Source: JBGAJN01 sp044224905 (lineage in GTDB: Bacteria > Verrucomicrobiota > Verrucomicrobiia > Limisphaerales > JBGAJN01). From it: a stretch of 64,000 bases of DNA. The notes beneath the pieces are model-generated. The model had not been told where the DNA came from and did not search any database. It was given only the letters and a program-made list of their open reading frames with translations. Below, piece by piece: positions 1 to 7,801 of the stretch (its first letter is position 1; the number at the start of each line of letters is the position of its first letter). The position numbers and the translations under genes are program-made. The stretch is taken from positions 558,001 through 622,000 of the forward strand of contig JBGAJN010000002.1 of assembly GCA_044224905.1 (NCBI GenBank). The letters are read 5' to 3'.

Positions 1-85
1 ACGCGGCGTTCGCAGCACGCGCGAGCGGGGACAGATTGAACGACGCAACGGCAAGGGCGACGGTGGAGATAGCTTTCCAGTTCAT
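1..85 (-). CDS. Start of a secreted protein (truncated by window edge)
   Basis: Only the first 28 codons are in the window. They begin at an ATG that overlaps the stop of the upstream aldolase gene in an ATGA arrangement, so the two are probably translationally coupled. The visible residues form a Sec-type signal peptide: MNWK, then a hydrophobic alanine/valine-rich stretch, then a likely cleavage site after LARA. The mature protein is outside the window and its function cannot be told. Its place at the end of the sugar operon suggests an exported or periplasmic enzyme acting on the same substrate, which is inference. Confidence 0.6.
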   Translation of the reverse strand, partial: MNWKAISTVALAVASFNLSPLARAANAA

Positions 86-1002
86 AGGTTTTTCACGAGT
101 GGATTAAGTTCATCAAGAATCTGACGCACGCGCTTGCGCTCGGGTTCGCGGAAACGCTGGAACGGCTCGGCCATGAAGTCATCGCAAATCCCTGAGAGCG
201 CGAGCGCGCCCTTGATGCCTTTGATGATGGCGGAGCTGTGCTTGCCGATGCGGTAAAGGTTTTCACTCACACGCATCACGAGCGCGTGCAGTTCGCGGGC
301 GCGGGCGATGTCGCCGGCTCGCGCGGCCTCGAAGAGTTTCACGTAGAGCTTCGGGAAAAGGTTGGCCCCGCCATTCACGCCGCCGTGTGCGCCGGCGAAG
401 ACCGCGTCGGACAACATTTCCTCCGGACCGACGAGCACGGGCCAGTCGGGACGATGCGGCAGCAGCGCGAGGATGCGGTGCAGATAGATCATGCTGCACG
501 AGCTGTCCTTGAGGCCGATGATGCGCGGCTCTGCCATCGCGCGACGCACGGTCTCCGGCTCCATCGCGACCTTGGTGAGCGCGGGCATGTTGTAGAGGAA
601 CAGCGGGAGCGGCAGTTCGGGCACGAGATGGTCGAGATATTCCTGCAACTCCGGCTGGCCTTCGGGCAGGTAATACGGAGGCGCGACGACGAGCGCATCG
701 GCGCCCGCATCGGCGGACCACTTGGCGACGTTGAGCGACTCCTGAAAAGCCGTGTCGGTGATGCCCACGAGCACGGGCACACGGCGGTTCACTTGTCGGC
801 AAGTGCGCTCGATGAGTTCTTTGCGCAGGCGGTAACTGAGGCTCGGGCCTTCGCCGGTCGTGCCGAGGATGAAGAGTCCGTGCACGCCGCCGGCGAGGAT
901 GTGTTCGATGAGACGTTCGAGGCCGGGCACGTCGAGCGAGTCGCGGTCGCGCAACGGCGTGACCATCGGAGGAATGATGCCGTGGTATTTCGGTAGGTTC
1001 AT
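82..1002 (-). CDS. Dihydrodipicolinate synthase / N-acetylneuraminate lyase family aldolase
   Basis: A 306-residue TIM-barrel class I aldolase of the DHDPS/NAL superfamily, which makes or cleaves 2-keto acids through a lysine Schiff base. Visible family marks are GTTGEG at about 47-52, the catalytic tyrosine in LYNMP (Y137) and the Schiff-base lysine in GLKDSS (K165). I chose the ATG at 1002 because it gives the normal length and N-terminus (MNLPKYHGIIPPMVTP) and overlaps the MFS gene stop as ATGA; the longer open frame upstream lies inside the MFS gene. In a sugar operon this is more likely a 2-keto-3-deoxy-sugar acid or sialic-acid-like aldolase than the lysine-biosynthesis enzyme. The substrate is not determinable here. 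Confidence 0.88.
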   Translation of the reverse strand: MNLPKYHGIIPPMVTPLRDRDSLDVPGLERLIEHILAGGVHGLFILGTTGEGPSLSYRLRKELIERTCRQVNRRVPVLVGITDTAFQESLNVAKWSADAGADALVVAPPYYLPEGQPELQEYLDHLVPELPLPLFLYNMPALTKVAMEPETVRRAMAEPRIIGLKDSSCSMIYLHRILALLPHRPDWPVLVGPEEMLSDAVFAGAHGGVNGGANLFPKLYVKLFEAARAGDIARARELHALVMRVSENLYRIGKHSSAIIKGIKGALALSGICDDFMAEPFQRFREPERKRVRQILDELNPLVKNL

Positions 1003-2243
1003 TTTGAAGAATTTGCTTCGCGCGGCTTGATGAGCAGCACGATGAAAACGGAAAGCAGCGCCACCCCGGCGAAGACCCCGAAGATGACGTTGAGCGCCAC
1101 GTGACGGTCGCGCAGCGCGCCAAAGGCCCAATCACCGAAGCCGCCGCACGAGATGCTCACGAGGTTCATGATGCCATACCCCGTGGCGCGCCACTCGGGC
1201 CGCGCGATCTGGCAGAGAATGGGCATGTTGTTGCAGTCGAAAAATCCCCAGCCAAAGCCAAACACGATGAGTCCGGCGATCGCCACGCCGAGCGTGTTGG
1301 CGTTGCCGACGCTGAAGAGCGCAGGCAGGAAAAGCACCATGCCGATTGCGCTGGTGAAGATGCGTCCGCGCGGCGTCGCGCGCATCCAGCGGTCAGCCAG
1401 GGTGCCGCCGATGACGACGCCGATGAGCGAGGCGATTTGCACATAGAGAATCGCGCTCATGCCGGCCTTGCCCTGACCGAGGGAGAATTTTTCCCGCAAA
1501 ATTTCCGGCATCCAGTCGCGCACGACCCAGCCCGCGATGGCTGGCAGCGTGAAGTAGAGCACGAGCAGGAGGAAGTTGCGGTTGCCGAGCAGGCCGCGGA
1601 AAACATTCTCGCGCGGTGCGGCGATTTGATTCGTTGTGGGTTCAGCTTTCGCCCGCACTGGATCACGCAGCAGCGCCAACAACGGCAGTGCGTAAATGAC
1701 GCCGATCATGCCGCACGTGCTGAACGCCCAACGCCAGCCGTGCTCCGGCGAATCTGCGATATAGCCAGCGAAGCCGCCGAGGATTTGCCCGACGTAAATC
1801 CCCGCTTGATGCACGCCCACCGCGCGCGAGCGTGTGAACCCAGCGTGGTATTCCGCGATCAATGCCAGCGCCGTCGGAATGTAGAACGCCTCGCTCACGC
1901 CCATGAGCGCGCGCGCGGCGATGAGTTCATGGAACGTCGTCACGTGCCCAGTCCACCACGTCACCGCCGACCACACGAACAGGCTCAAACCAATGACGAG
2001 CCGTTTGCTCACGCGATCCGCGATGAAGCCGCCAAACGGACTCAGCACCGCGTAGGTCCACTTGAAACACGCGAGCACCATGCCCCAGTCCGCTTTGTTC
2101 GCGATGCTCGGGATGTCACTGACCATCGAGGCCTTCATCGTCGCGAGCATCTGCCGGTCGAGGTAGTTCAGCAGCGCGACCGGGAAGAGCAGCGCGACGA
2201 CGAACCACGCGTAACGCAGCGGATTGGATGAAGTGGTGGTCAT
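999..2243 (-). CDS. MFS sugar/sugar-acid transporter
   Basis: A 414-residue major facilitator superfamily permease with about 12 hydrophobic segments. The loop after the second helix (GGFIADRVSKRLVIG) is the MFS signature, and ALMGVSEAFYIPTALALIAEYH resembles the anion:cation symporter (hexuronate/sugar-acid) branch. The ATG at 2243 (MTTTSSNPLRYAW) is preferred over an upstream in-frame start because it directly precedes the first membrane segment. Its stop overlaps the aldolase ATG, and it follows the isomerase by about 20 bases, so it is probably the uptake system for the sugar handled by this operon. Substrate assignment is inference. Confidence 0.85.
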   Translation of the reverse strand: MTTTSSNPLRYAWFVVALLFPVALLNYLDRQMLATMKASMVSDIPSIANKADWGMVLACFKWTYAVLSPFGGFIADRVSKRLVIGLSLFVWSAVTWWTGHVTTFHELIAARALMGVSEAFYIPTALALIAEYHAGFTRSRAVGVHQAGIYVGQILGGFAGYIADSPEHGWRWAFSTCGMIGVIYALPLLALLRDPVRAKAEPTTNQIAAPRENVFRGLLGNRNFLLLVLYFTLPAIAGWVVRDWMPEILREKFSLGQGKAGMSAILYVQIASLIGVVIGGTLADRWMRATPRGRIFTSAIGMVLFLPALFSVGNANTLGVAIAGLIVFGFGWGFFDCNNMPILCQIARPEWRATGYGIMNLVSISCGGFGDWAFGALRDRHVALNVIFGVFAGVALLSVFIVLLIKPREANSSK

Positions 2244-2265
2244 GAGATAATCGCGGCGAACCGAT

Positions 2266-3903
2266 TTAGCTCCAGCCCTGTTCGCGGTTGCGATCGCCGC
2301 AGACATTCACGCGAATGCCCAGCGCGCGGGCGAAGGCGGCCTTGGTGAAGAGACATGCGTCGGCGGACTTCGCATCCTTCGCGTAGGCGACCTGAATGTG
2401 ATTCGCCTGATGCTTTGCCATGAGTTGGTCGCGCGACACGCCGTAAGTCACCGCGTGCATGATGGGCCATTGCGGCGTGGTGGCCTGCCAGCGCCGCTCC
2501 GTCTCCTCGCGCGGCAGCGTGACGACTCCGCCGCGACCGATGTCCATGTGCAGCGCCTCGTCCCGCACGTATATGCGCGACCAGACGATTTCGCCGGGCT
2601 TGCTGACGCCGCGCAGCGTGGAGCCGCCATTCGGGAAATACATCGCGGGCTGGCGGAAACCTTCCGAGCCTTTCCATCCGCCGATGAAGTGCGCCGCCGG
2701 CGCCGCGCCGCTGATGAGGAAGACCCACACATATTCACCGCCAAACTCCGCGCCCCAGCGCACGTCGTGCAGCGTGTTTTCCACCGGCTGGCCGAGCGCA
2801 GCGTGGACGCGCTGCGTGAGCAAACCGTCGAGGCCAGCGCATTCGTCCACTTCGTTGAAATGCGTCACGGGCTGTCCGGCGCAGAGCACGCGCTTGCCGT
2901 CGCGCGAACGCACCGGCGGACGGTCGGCGTTGTTGAGCGTGCCTTCGACGAGGTCACTCGCGGGCAACAGGTCCTTGAGCCCCTGCTGATATTGGATGCC
3001 GATAGCGTCGCAGCCGAAGTCATCCGCGAGGCGCACGGCGGCGACATACATTTTGCACTGCAATCGAATCTGCGCGTCGGTGAGGTCGCGCTCGTGCTTC
3101 GGGCCGGTGTGGAATTTCATCCCCTTCTTCTCCAGCCACGCGCGCACCGTATCGGCCTCGGCGTCGGGCACGCGCATCGTCTCGGCGTAGAGCGCGGACT
3201 GGCTGAGGCGCTCCTTGAACACGCCACACGCGTGCAGCGCGTGGTCGGGAATGATGGCGTTGAACATGCCCATGCAGCCTTCGTCGAACACGCCGAGGAT
3301 GGCTTTGCTGCTGCGGAGTTCCGCCGCGAGCTTTTCGCCGAGCTTCGTCGCGCGGGAAAATTGCGCGGGCACTTTCACTTTCTCCAGCGGCCGCGCGTGC
3401 GACGTGTCGTGCGTGATGCGGCCGGCCTTCAGCCACTGCCGCAGCTTCGCGAGGAAAAAGTCATCGGTGAAATTTTCGCTCCACAGCGTCGAGTAGCGCA
3501 CGCCGGCCTTCGTGAGCGAGCCGTTGAGATTCAGCATGCCGACCAGCCCCGGCCACTGGCCGCTCCAATTCGCCACGGTGAGAATCGGCCCGCGATGCGT
3601 CGTGAGCCCGGCGAGGACGTGATGCGAATATTGCCACACCGCCTCAGCGACGATGAGCGGGGCGTCCGGGTCTACATTGCGGAAGACCTCGAGCCCCATC
3701 TTTTGCGAATCAATGAAGCCATGCTTCGCCTTCGCATCGAACGGATGCGCGCGTGCGACCTTGAAGCCCTCGGCAGCGAGTGCATCGCCGAGCGCCTTTT
3801 CCATCGCGGCCTGCGCGGGCCAGCAGACTTGGTTCGCGGAGAGACGGAGGTCGCCGCTGGCGACGAGTTGAATGGTTTTCTTCGAGAGACGTTTCGTGGG
3901 CAT
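2266..3903 (-). CDS. L-fucose/L-arabinose isomerase-like protein
   Basis: A 545-residue cytoplasmic protein resembling the FucI/AraA aldose-ketose isomerase fold. Features consistent with this are the total length, the ordered alpha/beta N-terminal half (VASGDLRLSANQVCWPAQ, then APLIVAEAVWQYSHH and ILTVANWSGQWPGLVG) and an acidic candidate metal-site segment DEGCMGMFN near residue 220. It sits two bases after the FGGY kinase stop, and isomerase plus ribulokinase-like kinase is the normal pairing for L-arabinose, L-fucose or L-rhamnose-type routes. I recognise this as a divergent PVC form rather than a classic AraA or FucI, so the exact sugar is unresolved. Confidence 0.6.
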   Translation of the reverse strand: MPTKRLSKKTIQLVASGDLRLSANQVCWPAQAAMEKALGDALAAEGFKVARAHPFDAKAKHGFIDSQKMGLEVFRNVDPDAPLIVAEAVWQYSHHVLAGLTTHRGPILTVANWSGQWPGLVGMLNLNGSLTKAGVRYSTLWSENFTDDFFLAKLRQWLKAGRITHDTSHARPLEKVKVPAQFSRATKLGEKLAAELRSSKAILGVFDEGCMGMFNAIIPDHALHACGVFKERLSQSALYAETMRVPDAEADTVRAWLEKKGMKFHTGPKHERDLTDAQIRLQCKMYVAAVRLADDFGCDAIGIQYQQGLKDLLPASDLVEGTLNNADRPPVRSRDGKRVLCAGQPVTHFNEVDECAGLDGLLTQRVHAALGQPVENTLHDVRWGAEFGGEYVWVFLISGAAPAAHFIGGWKGSEGFRQPAMYFPNGGSTLRGVSKPGEIVWSRIYVRDEALHMDIGRGGVVTLPREETERRWQATTPQWPIMHAVTYGVSRDQLMAKHQANHIQVAYAKDAKSADACLFTKAAFARALGIRVNVCGDRNREQGWS

Positions 3904-3905
3904 GG

Positions 3906-5501
3906 TCAGGAGTGGTTTTTAGCAGAGAGGAAATCGCCGAGGCGCCGATACTCGGCGTAGATTGCGTCGTAGGCGGCGCGGTGGGAGCGGTTCGGTTTGA
4001 AAACGGCGGCGCCCTTTCGCACAGCCATCGCGCGGATGGCGTCGCCGGGGGATTTGAATGCACCCGCGGCGAGCGCGCCGAGAATCGCGGCGCCGAGCGC
4101 GGGGCCCTGTTTGCTCGGATGGACAGTGATGTTTTCGCCAAGCACGTCGGCATAGACCTGCACGACGAGCGGGTTGTGATGCGGCAGGCCGCCGGTCGCG
4201 ACGAACTTCTTCACCGGCACGCCTCCGTCGCGGAGCACTTCGACAATCCAGCGCACACCGAACGCCGACGCTTCGAGCAACGCGCGATAGAGATGTGCGG
4301 GACGATGGTGCAGCGCGAGTCCGGCGAACGCACCGTGCAGCGTGCCGTCCATGAGCGGCGTGCGGCAGCCGTTGAACCAATCCACGCACATCACGCCTTC
4401 CGCGCCAGGCGGCAGCGCGGCGGCTTCGCGGCCGAGCGTTGAAAAATCGCGCTGGCCGGTGAGCTTGCGCAGCCAGTCGAACGCGTCGCCCACGGCAGCC
4501 TGGCCGGTCTCGTAGCCGAAGAAGCCGGGCAATATCCCGTCTTTCACCACACCTGCGACACCAGAGACGCTGCGCTCCACTTCGCTGTTGAGCATGTGGC
4601 ACGAGCTCGTGCCCATCACGAGGACGAGCGTGCCGGGTTCCGCAGCACCCGCGCCGGGCACACCTGCGTGAGCATCGATGATGGCGGCGCTGACTGGTAT
4701 GCCTTCTCGGAGCCCGAATTTCTTCGCCATCGCCGCGGTGAGTCCGCCCGCCGACACGCCGGGCGCGAGCAGACGACCGGGCATCTTGTCCTTCACGACG
4801 CGCGCGAAATTCGGATTCACCGCGCGCAGAAAATTCTCCGACGGATAGCCGTCTGTCGCGCTCCACATACCCTTGTAGCCGGCCTGACACGTCGAGCGCG
4901 GCAGCGATTCCGCCGCGCCGCCGACGAGTTGCCACACGAACCAATCGCCGGCTTCGAGCCACACTTCCGCCGCGTCGTAGGCGCGCGGGGCAACTTCGAG
5001 GGTCTCGAGCATCTTCGGGAAAAACCATTCGAGCCCGATGATGCCGCCGTAGCGTTGGAGAAAACTTTCACCGCGCTCGCGGGCGACGGCATTGATGCGG
5101 TCCGTCTGCGCTTGCGCGCCGTGGTGCTTCCAGAGCTTCGGCCACGCGAGCGGCTCGCCGGCAAACTCCTTCAGCAAGCAAAGCGGCGTGCCGTCGCGTT
5201 TCGTCGGCAGCATCGTGCAACTCGTGAAATCCACGCCGATGCCGAGCACATCGCTCGCGCCCGCCTTCGCCTGACGCAGCGCCGCGCGCGTGGCCTTCGC
5301 GGCGGAGTCGAGCCAGTCGAGCGGATGCTGGAGCGCGTAAAACGGCGGGAGCTTCTTCTTCGAATCGGGCAGCGACTCGGTGATTTGCCCATGCGGATAC
5401 TTCGCGACGGCAGTGGCGAGCTCGCGCCCGCGCAAATCCACGAGCACCGCGCGCACGCTTTCCGTTCCGAAGTCGAGACCGAGGGCGAGCGAAGGTTTCA
5501 T
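3906..5501 (-). CDS. araB: FGGY carbohydrate kinase, ribulokinase-like
   Basis: A 531-residue FGGY-family sugar kinase that phosphorylates a ketose with ATP. The N-terminal phosphate-binding loop LGLDFGTESVRAVLVD (residues 8-23) and the later GVDFTSCTMLP and KEFAGEPLAWPKLWKHH segments are characteristic of AraB-type ribulokinases; the second ATP-binding region VLVMGTSSCHML is also present. I chose the ATG at 5501 because it starts just before the FGGY strand, 17 codons inside the longest open frame. It is the first gene of the operon and faces an AraC-type regulator across a 175-base gap, the classic arrangement for inducible sugar use. Confidence 0.8.
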   Translation of the reverse strand: MKPSLALGLDFGTESVRAVLVDLRGRELATAVAKYPHGQITESLPDSKKKLPPFYALQHPLDWLDSAAKATRAALRQAKAGASDVLGIGVDFTSCTMLPTKRDGTPLCLLKEFAGEPLAWPKLWKHHGAQAQTDRINAVARERGESFLQRYGGIIGLEWFFPKMLETLEVAPRAYDAAEVWLEAGDWFVWQLVGGAAESLPRSTCQAGYKGMWSATDGYPSENFLRAVNPNFARVVKDKMPGRLLAPGVSAGGLTAAMAKKFGLREGIPVSAAIIDAHAGVPGAGAAEPGTLVLVMGTSSCHMLNSEVERSVSGVAGVVKDGILPGFFGYETGQAAVGDAFDWLRKLTGQRDFSTLGREAAALPPGAEGVMCVDWFNGCRTPLMDGTLHGAFAGLALHHRPAHLYRALLEASAFGVRWIVEVLRDGGVPVKKFVATGGLPHHNPLVVQVYADVLGENITVHPSKQGPALGAAILGALAAGAFKSPGDAIRAMAVRKGAAVFKPNRSHRAAYDAIYAEYRRLGDFLSAKNHS

Positions 5502-5676
5502 GCGGCCAGTTGAAGAGATGGTTTCAATCAACTCTCTCTCTAACGAACACACATCCGGAAATTGGCATCGTTTGCGGCGGCAAGATGCCGCGCAGCGGAC
5601 TCGAACAGGGCGCAGTTGTCATTCCGGGTGAAACTATCGACGGCGTCCAAATCCGTCTTTCCGAATTGTCCATTGG
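5502..5676. promoter_or_regulatory. Divergent promoter region with candidate operator
   Basis: The only non-coding space between the sugar operon and its divergent AraC gene, so promoters for both should lie here. It holds an imperfect inverted repeat at 5564-5589 with six-base perfect arms (GGCATC and GATGCC) separated by 14 bases. That size fits a dimeric AraC site, but no experimental or comparative support is available from sequence alone. Confidence 0.4.
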
Positions 5677-6618
5677 ATGATATTGCACGCGGTGATGTTG
5701 GCACAAAAGTCAGTGGAAAACGAACGCCTGGTTCGTGGCGATGAAATCGATCTGCCGCTGGTCGAGACGCTCGGCGCCGTCCGCAGCCATAACGCCTCCC
5801 GGATCACGTGGCATTCGCACCGTGTGTTCGAACTCCTCTTCGTCCTCGAAGGCGGCACGGCTTACGAGTTCGCTGATCGGCGCTCCATTGAATTGCCGGG
5901 CGGCCATTTTCTGGTGGTGCCGCCGCGCACGGTGCATCGCGGTCTGCACAATGTCCGCATGCCGGCGACGATCTGCGGCATCGTGTTCGATCCCAGCCAC
6001 GCCGGCGCGTGTCGGCAGACGCCGTTCACGCCGAAGGATCTCGCGTGGGCGACCGCGCAGTTCCGTGAGAACGCGCTCGCTGTGCGACCGCTGGGACGCG
6101 AGTTGCCGAGGATCATCGCCGGATTGGGCCAACAGATTCGCGCGTTCGAACAGCGGCCCGATGACGCGGTCGCTCGCATGCGGCTGCGGCTTTCGACGTG
6201 TGCGGCGATTCTCGAAGCGGCCCGGCAACTCACCCAAGCCAATCGCGCGGATTCGAAGCAAATCGCCGACGCAGTGGTGGCGCACATGCAGACGCGATTG
6301 CATGAACCTTTGCGGATCGAGGAGCTCGCTGATCACGTGGGCTACGGTCGGGCGCGGCTGTTCCAACTCTTCAAGGCGGCGACGGGAATGACGCCGAACG
6401 ATTATCTCCAACGACTGCGGGTGAAAACTGCGCGCGAGTTGCTGGTGACGTCGGAACGTCCCGTGACGGACATCGCGCAGTCGCTGGGGTTCTCGACGAG
6501 CCAATATTTCAGCAACGTGTTCCGCAAATACACGGGCGCCACGCCGACGGAATATCGCCAGCAACCGCGACCGACGCGTGCGCGCAGTTCGGTTCGAAAG
6601 CCCGGCCCGGGGGCTTGA
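5677..6618 (+). CDS. AraC-family transcriptional regulator
   Basis: A 313-residue regulator with an N-terminal cupin sensor and C-terminal double helix-turn-helix. The cupin part shows the ITWHSHRVFELLFVLEGG pattern and GHFLVVPPRTVHRG. The DNA-binding part, about residues 200-300, has LRIEELADHVGYGRARLFQLFKA for the first HTH and PVTDIAQSLGFSTSQYFSNVFRKYTGATPTEYR for the second, the canonical AraC signature. An alternative start is the ATG at 5695. It is divergent from the sugar operon and is probably its inducer-responsive activator. Its 3' end lies only 6 bases from the convergent PepSY gene. Confidence 0.93.
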   Translation: MILHAVMLAQKSVENERLVRGDEIDLPLVETLGAVRSHNASRITWHSHRVFELLFVLEGGTAYEFADRRSIELPGGHFLVVPPRTVHRGLHNVRMPATICGIVFDPSHAGACRQTPFTPKDLAWATAQFRENALAVRPLGRELPRIIAGLGQQIRAFEQRPDDAVARMRLRLSTCAAILEAARQLTQANRADSKQIADAVVAHMQTRLHEPLRIEELADHVGYGRARLFQLFKAATGMTPNDYLQRLRVKTARELLVTSERPVTDIAQSLGFSTSQYFSNVFRKYTGATPTEYRQQPRPTRARSSVRKPGPGA

Positions 6619-6624
6619 TGCCGT

Positions 6625-7698
6625 TCAGCCGTTCGAGGCAGCGGAAAGGCGCTTGCGCCACGGCCACCAGATCACAATTCCGCTCACGACTTGCAAGGTC
6701 AGCGCGACGCAGACAAGGAGCGCGAGCACTTGGGTGGGCCAGCCGAAGATGTCGCCCGTGTGCAGTGAGCGTTGCATCCAGATGTAAGTATTGCCGAAGT
6801 CCGCGCCGCGGGTGCTGAACACCTGCAACACTTCGCCGCTGTAGGGATCGAGATGCACCTGGCTGCGCCCGCCGGGGGTGGTGTCGTTGGGGAATCGGAG
6901 TTGCAGGCGAAACGTTGCGCCGGGCTGCAGCGGCATGCTCCCGAGCACCGGCTTCGCGCCCGGCAACGCTTCGCTCGCGCGTCGAACGGCCATACCAATG
7001 CTGATCTTCGGGGCATTGGGACGCGGCGTGACGTGTGGTGGACGTGGACGTGGTGCCGCGCCGGTGAGCTTGATTATCCATGGATCGAGCGTCTCGTGAA
7101 ACGCCATCGTTACACCGGTAACGCAAACGAGAATCAGGAACAGCGACGAGTAAAGACCAGCAACGCTGTGCAAATCGAAGTTCAACCGGCGCCAGGAAGG
7201 TCGACCCTTGAACCATACGATTCGCAAGGGCCACCAAAGCCACAATCCGGTCAGCGCCAGCCCCAACGTGAGTAATGTCGCGAAGCCCACGATGGTCCCG
7301 CCCGTGGGACCGGCCATAAGGCGAACGTGGAGTTGGTTAATCGCCTTGATGAACGGATGAGGCTCACTCTGCACGCCCAACTTCCGGCCGTCATGCGGAT
7401 CGAGAAAGACGCGGGCGCGATTGCCAAAGCCGATGGAAATGGGATCGCCCGGTCGCTGCGGCAGGCGCAATCCCATGACGGGCATTCTTGGAAAGTGCTC
7501 CCGTGCAATGTCGACCAGCGCATCGACGCCGAGCCTTTCCTCAGTCTTTGCGGCTTGGTATTGCGCCGGGTGCAGCGCGCGATCGAGTTCCTCCTCAAAC
7601 GCCAGGAAACAGCCGGTCACCGCGACCACGAAGACAATCCCGCTGACCCCAAGGCCGATCCATCGATGCAACCAGAGCAGGGCGGGGCGAATCTTCAT
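6625..7698 (-). CDS. PepSY-associated transmembrane protein
   Basis: A 357-residue inner-membrane protein of the PepSY_TM family often annotated as iron-regulated or siderophore-uptake related. The start MKIRPALLWLHRWIGLGVSGIVFVVAVTGCFLAFEEELD is the diagnostic first helix, followed by a periplasmic PepSY-like region, then LLTLGLALTGLWLWWPLR, a helix after FDLHSVAGLYSSLFL, and a C-terminal helix ending WWPWRKR. Conserved histidines are seen in LHRW, QLHVR and DLHSVAG. Members commonly sit near TonB-dependent receptors, but none is seen here. No sign that it belongs functionally with the upstream sulfatase, 103 bases away on the same strand. Confidence 0.85.
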   Translation of the reverse strand: MKIRPALLWLHRWIGLGVSGIVFVVAVTGCFLAFEEELDRALHPAQYQAAKTEERLGVDALVDIAREHFPRMPVMGLRLPQRPGDPISIGFGNRARVFLDPHDGRKLGVQSEPHPFIKAINQLHVRLMAGPTGGTIVGFATLLTLGLALTGLWLWWPLRIVWFKGRPSWRRLNFDLHSVAGLYSSLFLILVCVTGVTMAFHETLDPWIIKLTGAAPRPRPPHVTPRPNAPKISIGMAVRRASEALPGAKPVLGSMPLQPGATFRLQLRFPNDTTPGGRSQVHLDPYSGEVLQVFSTRGADFGNTYIWMQRSLHTGDIFGWPTQVLALLVCVALTLQVVSGIVIWWPWRKRLSAASNG

Positions 7699-7801
7699 GG
7701 CAGGAACGGCGGTCGCTGTTTCGAGCCGGTAGCGTCGAATGATTGGCCAAGGTGCATACTACTCCATAGCGGCACGAGAGATTTCGTTACAACTGAGCGG
7801 A

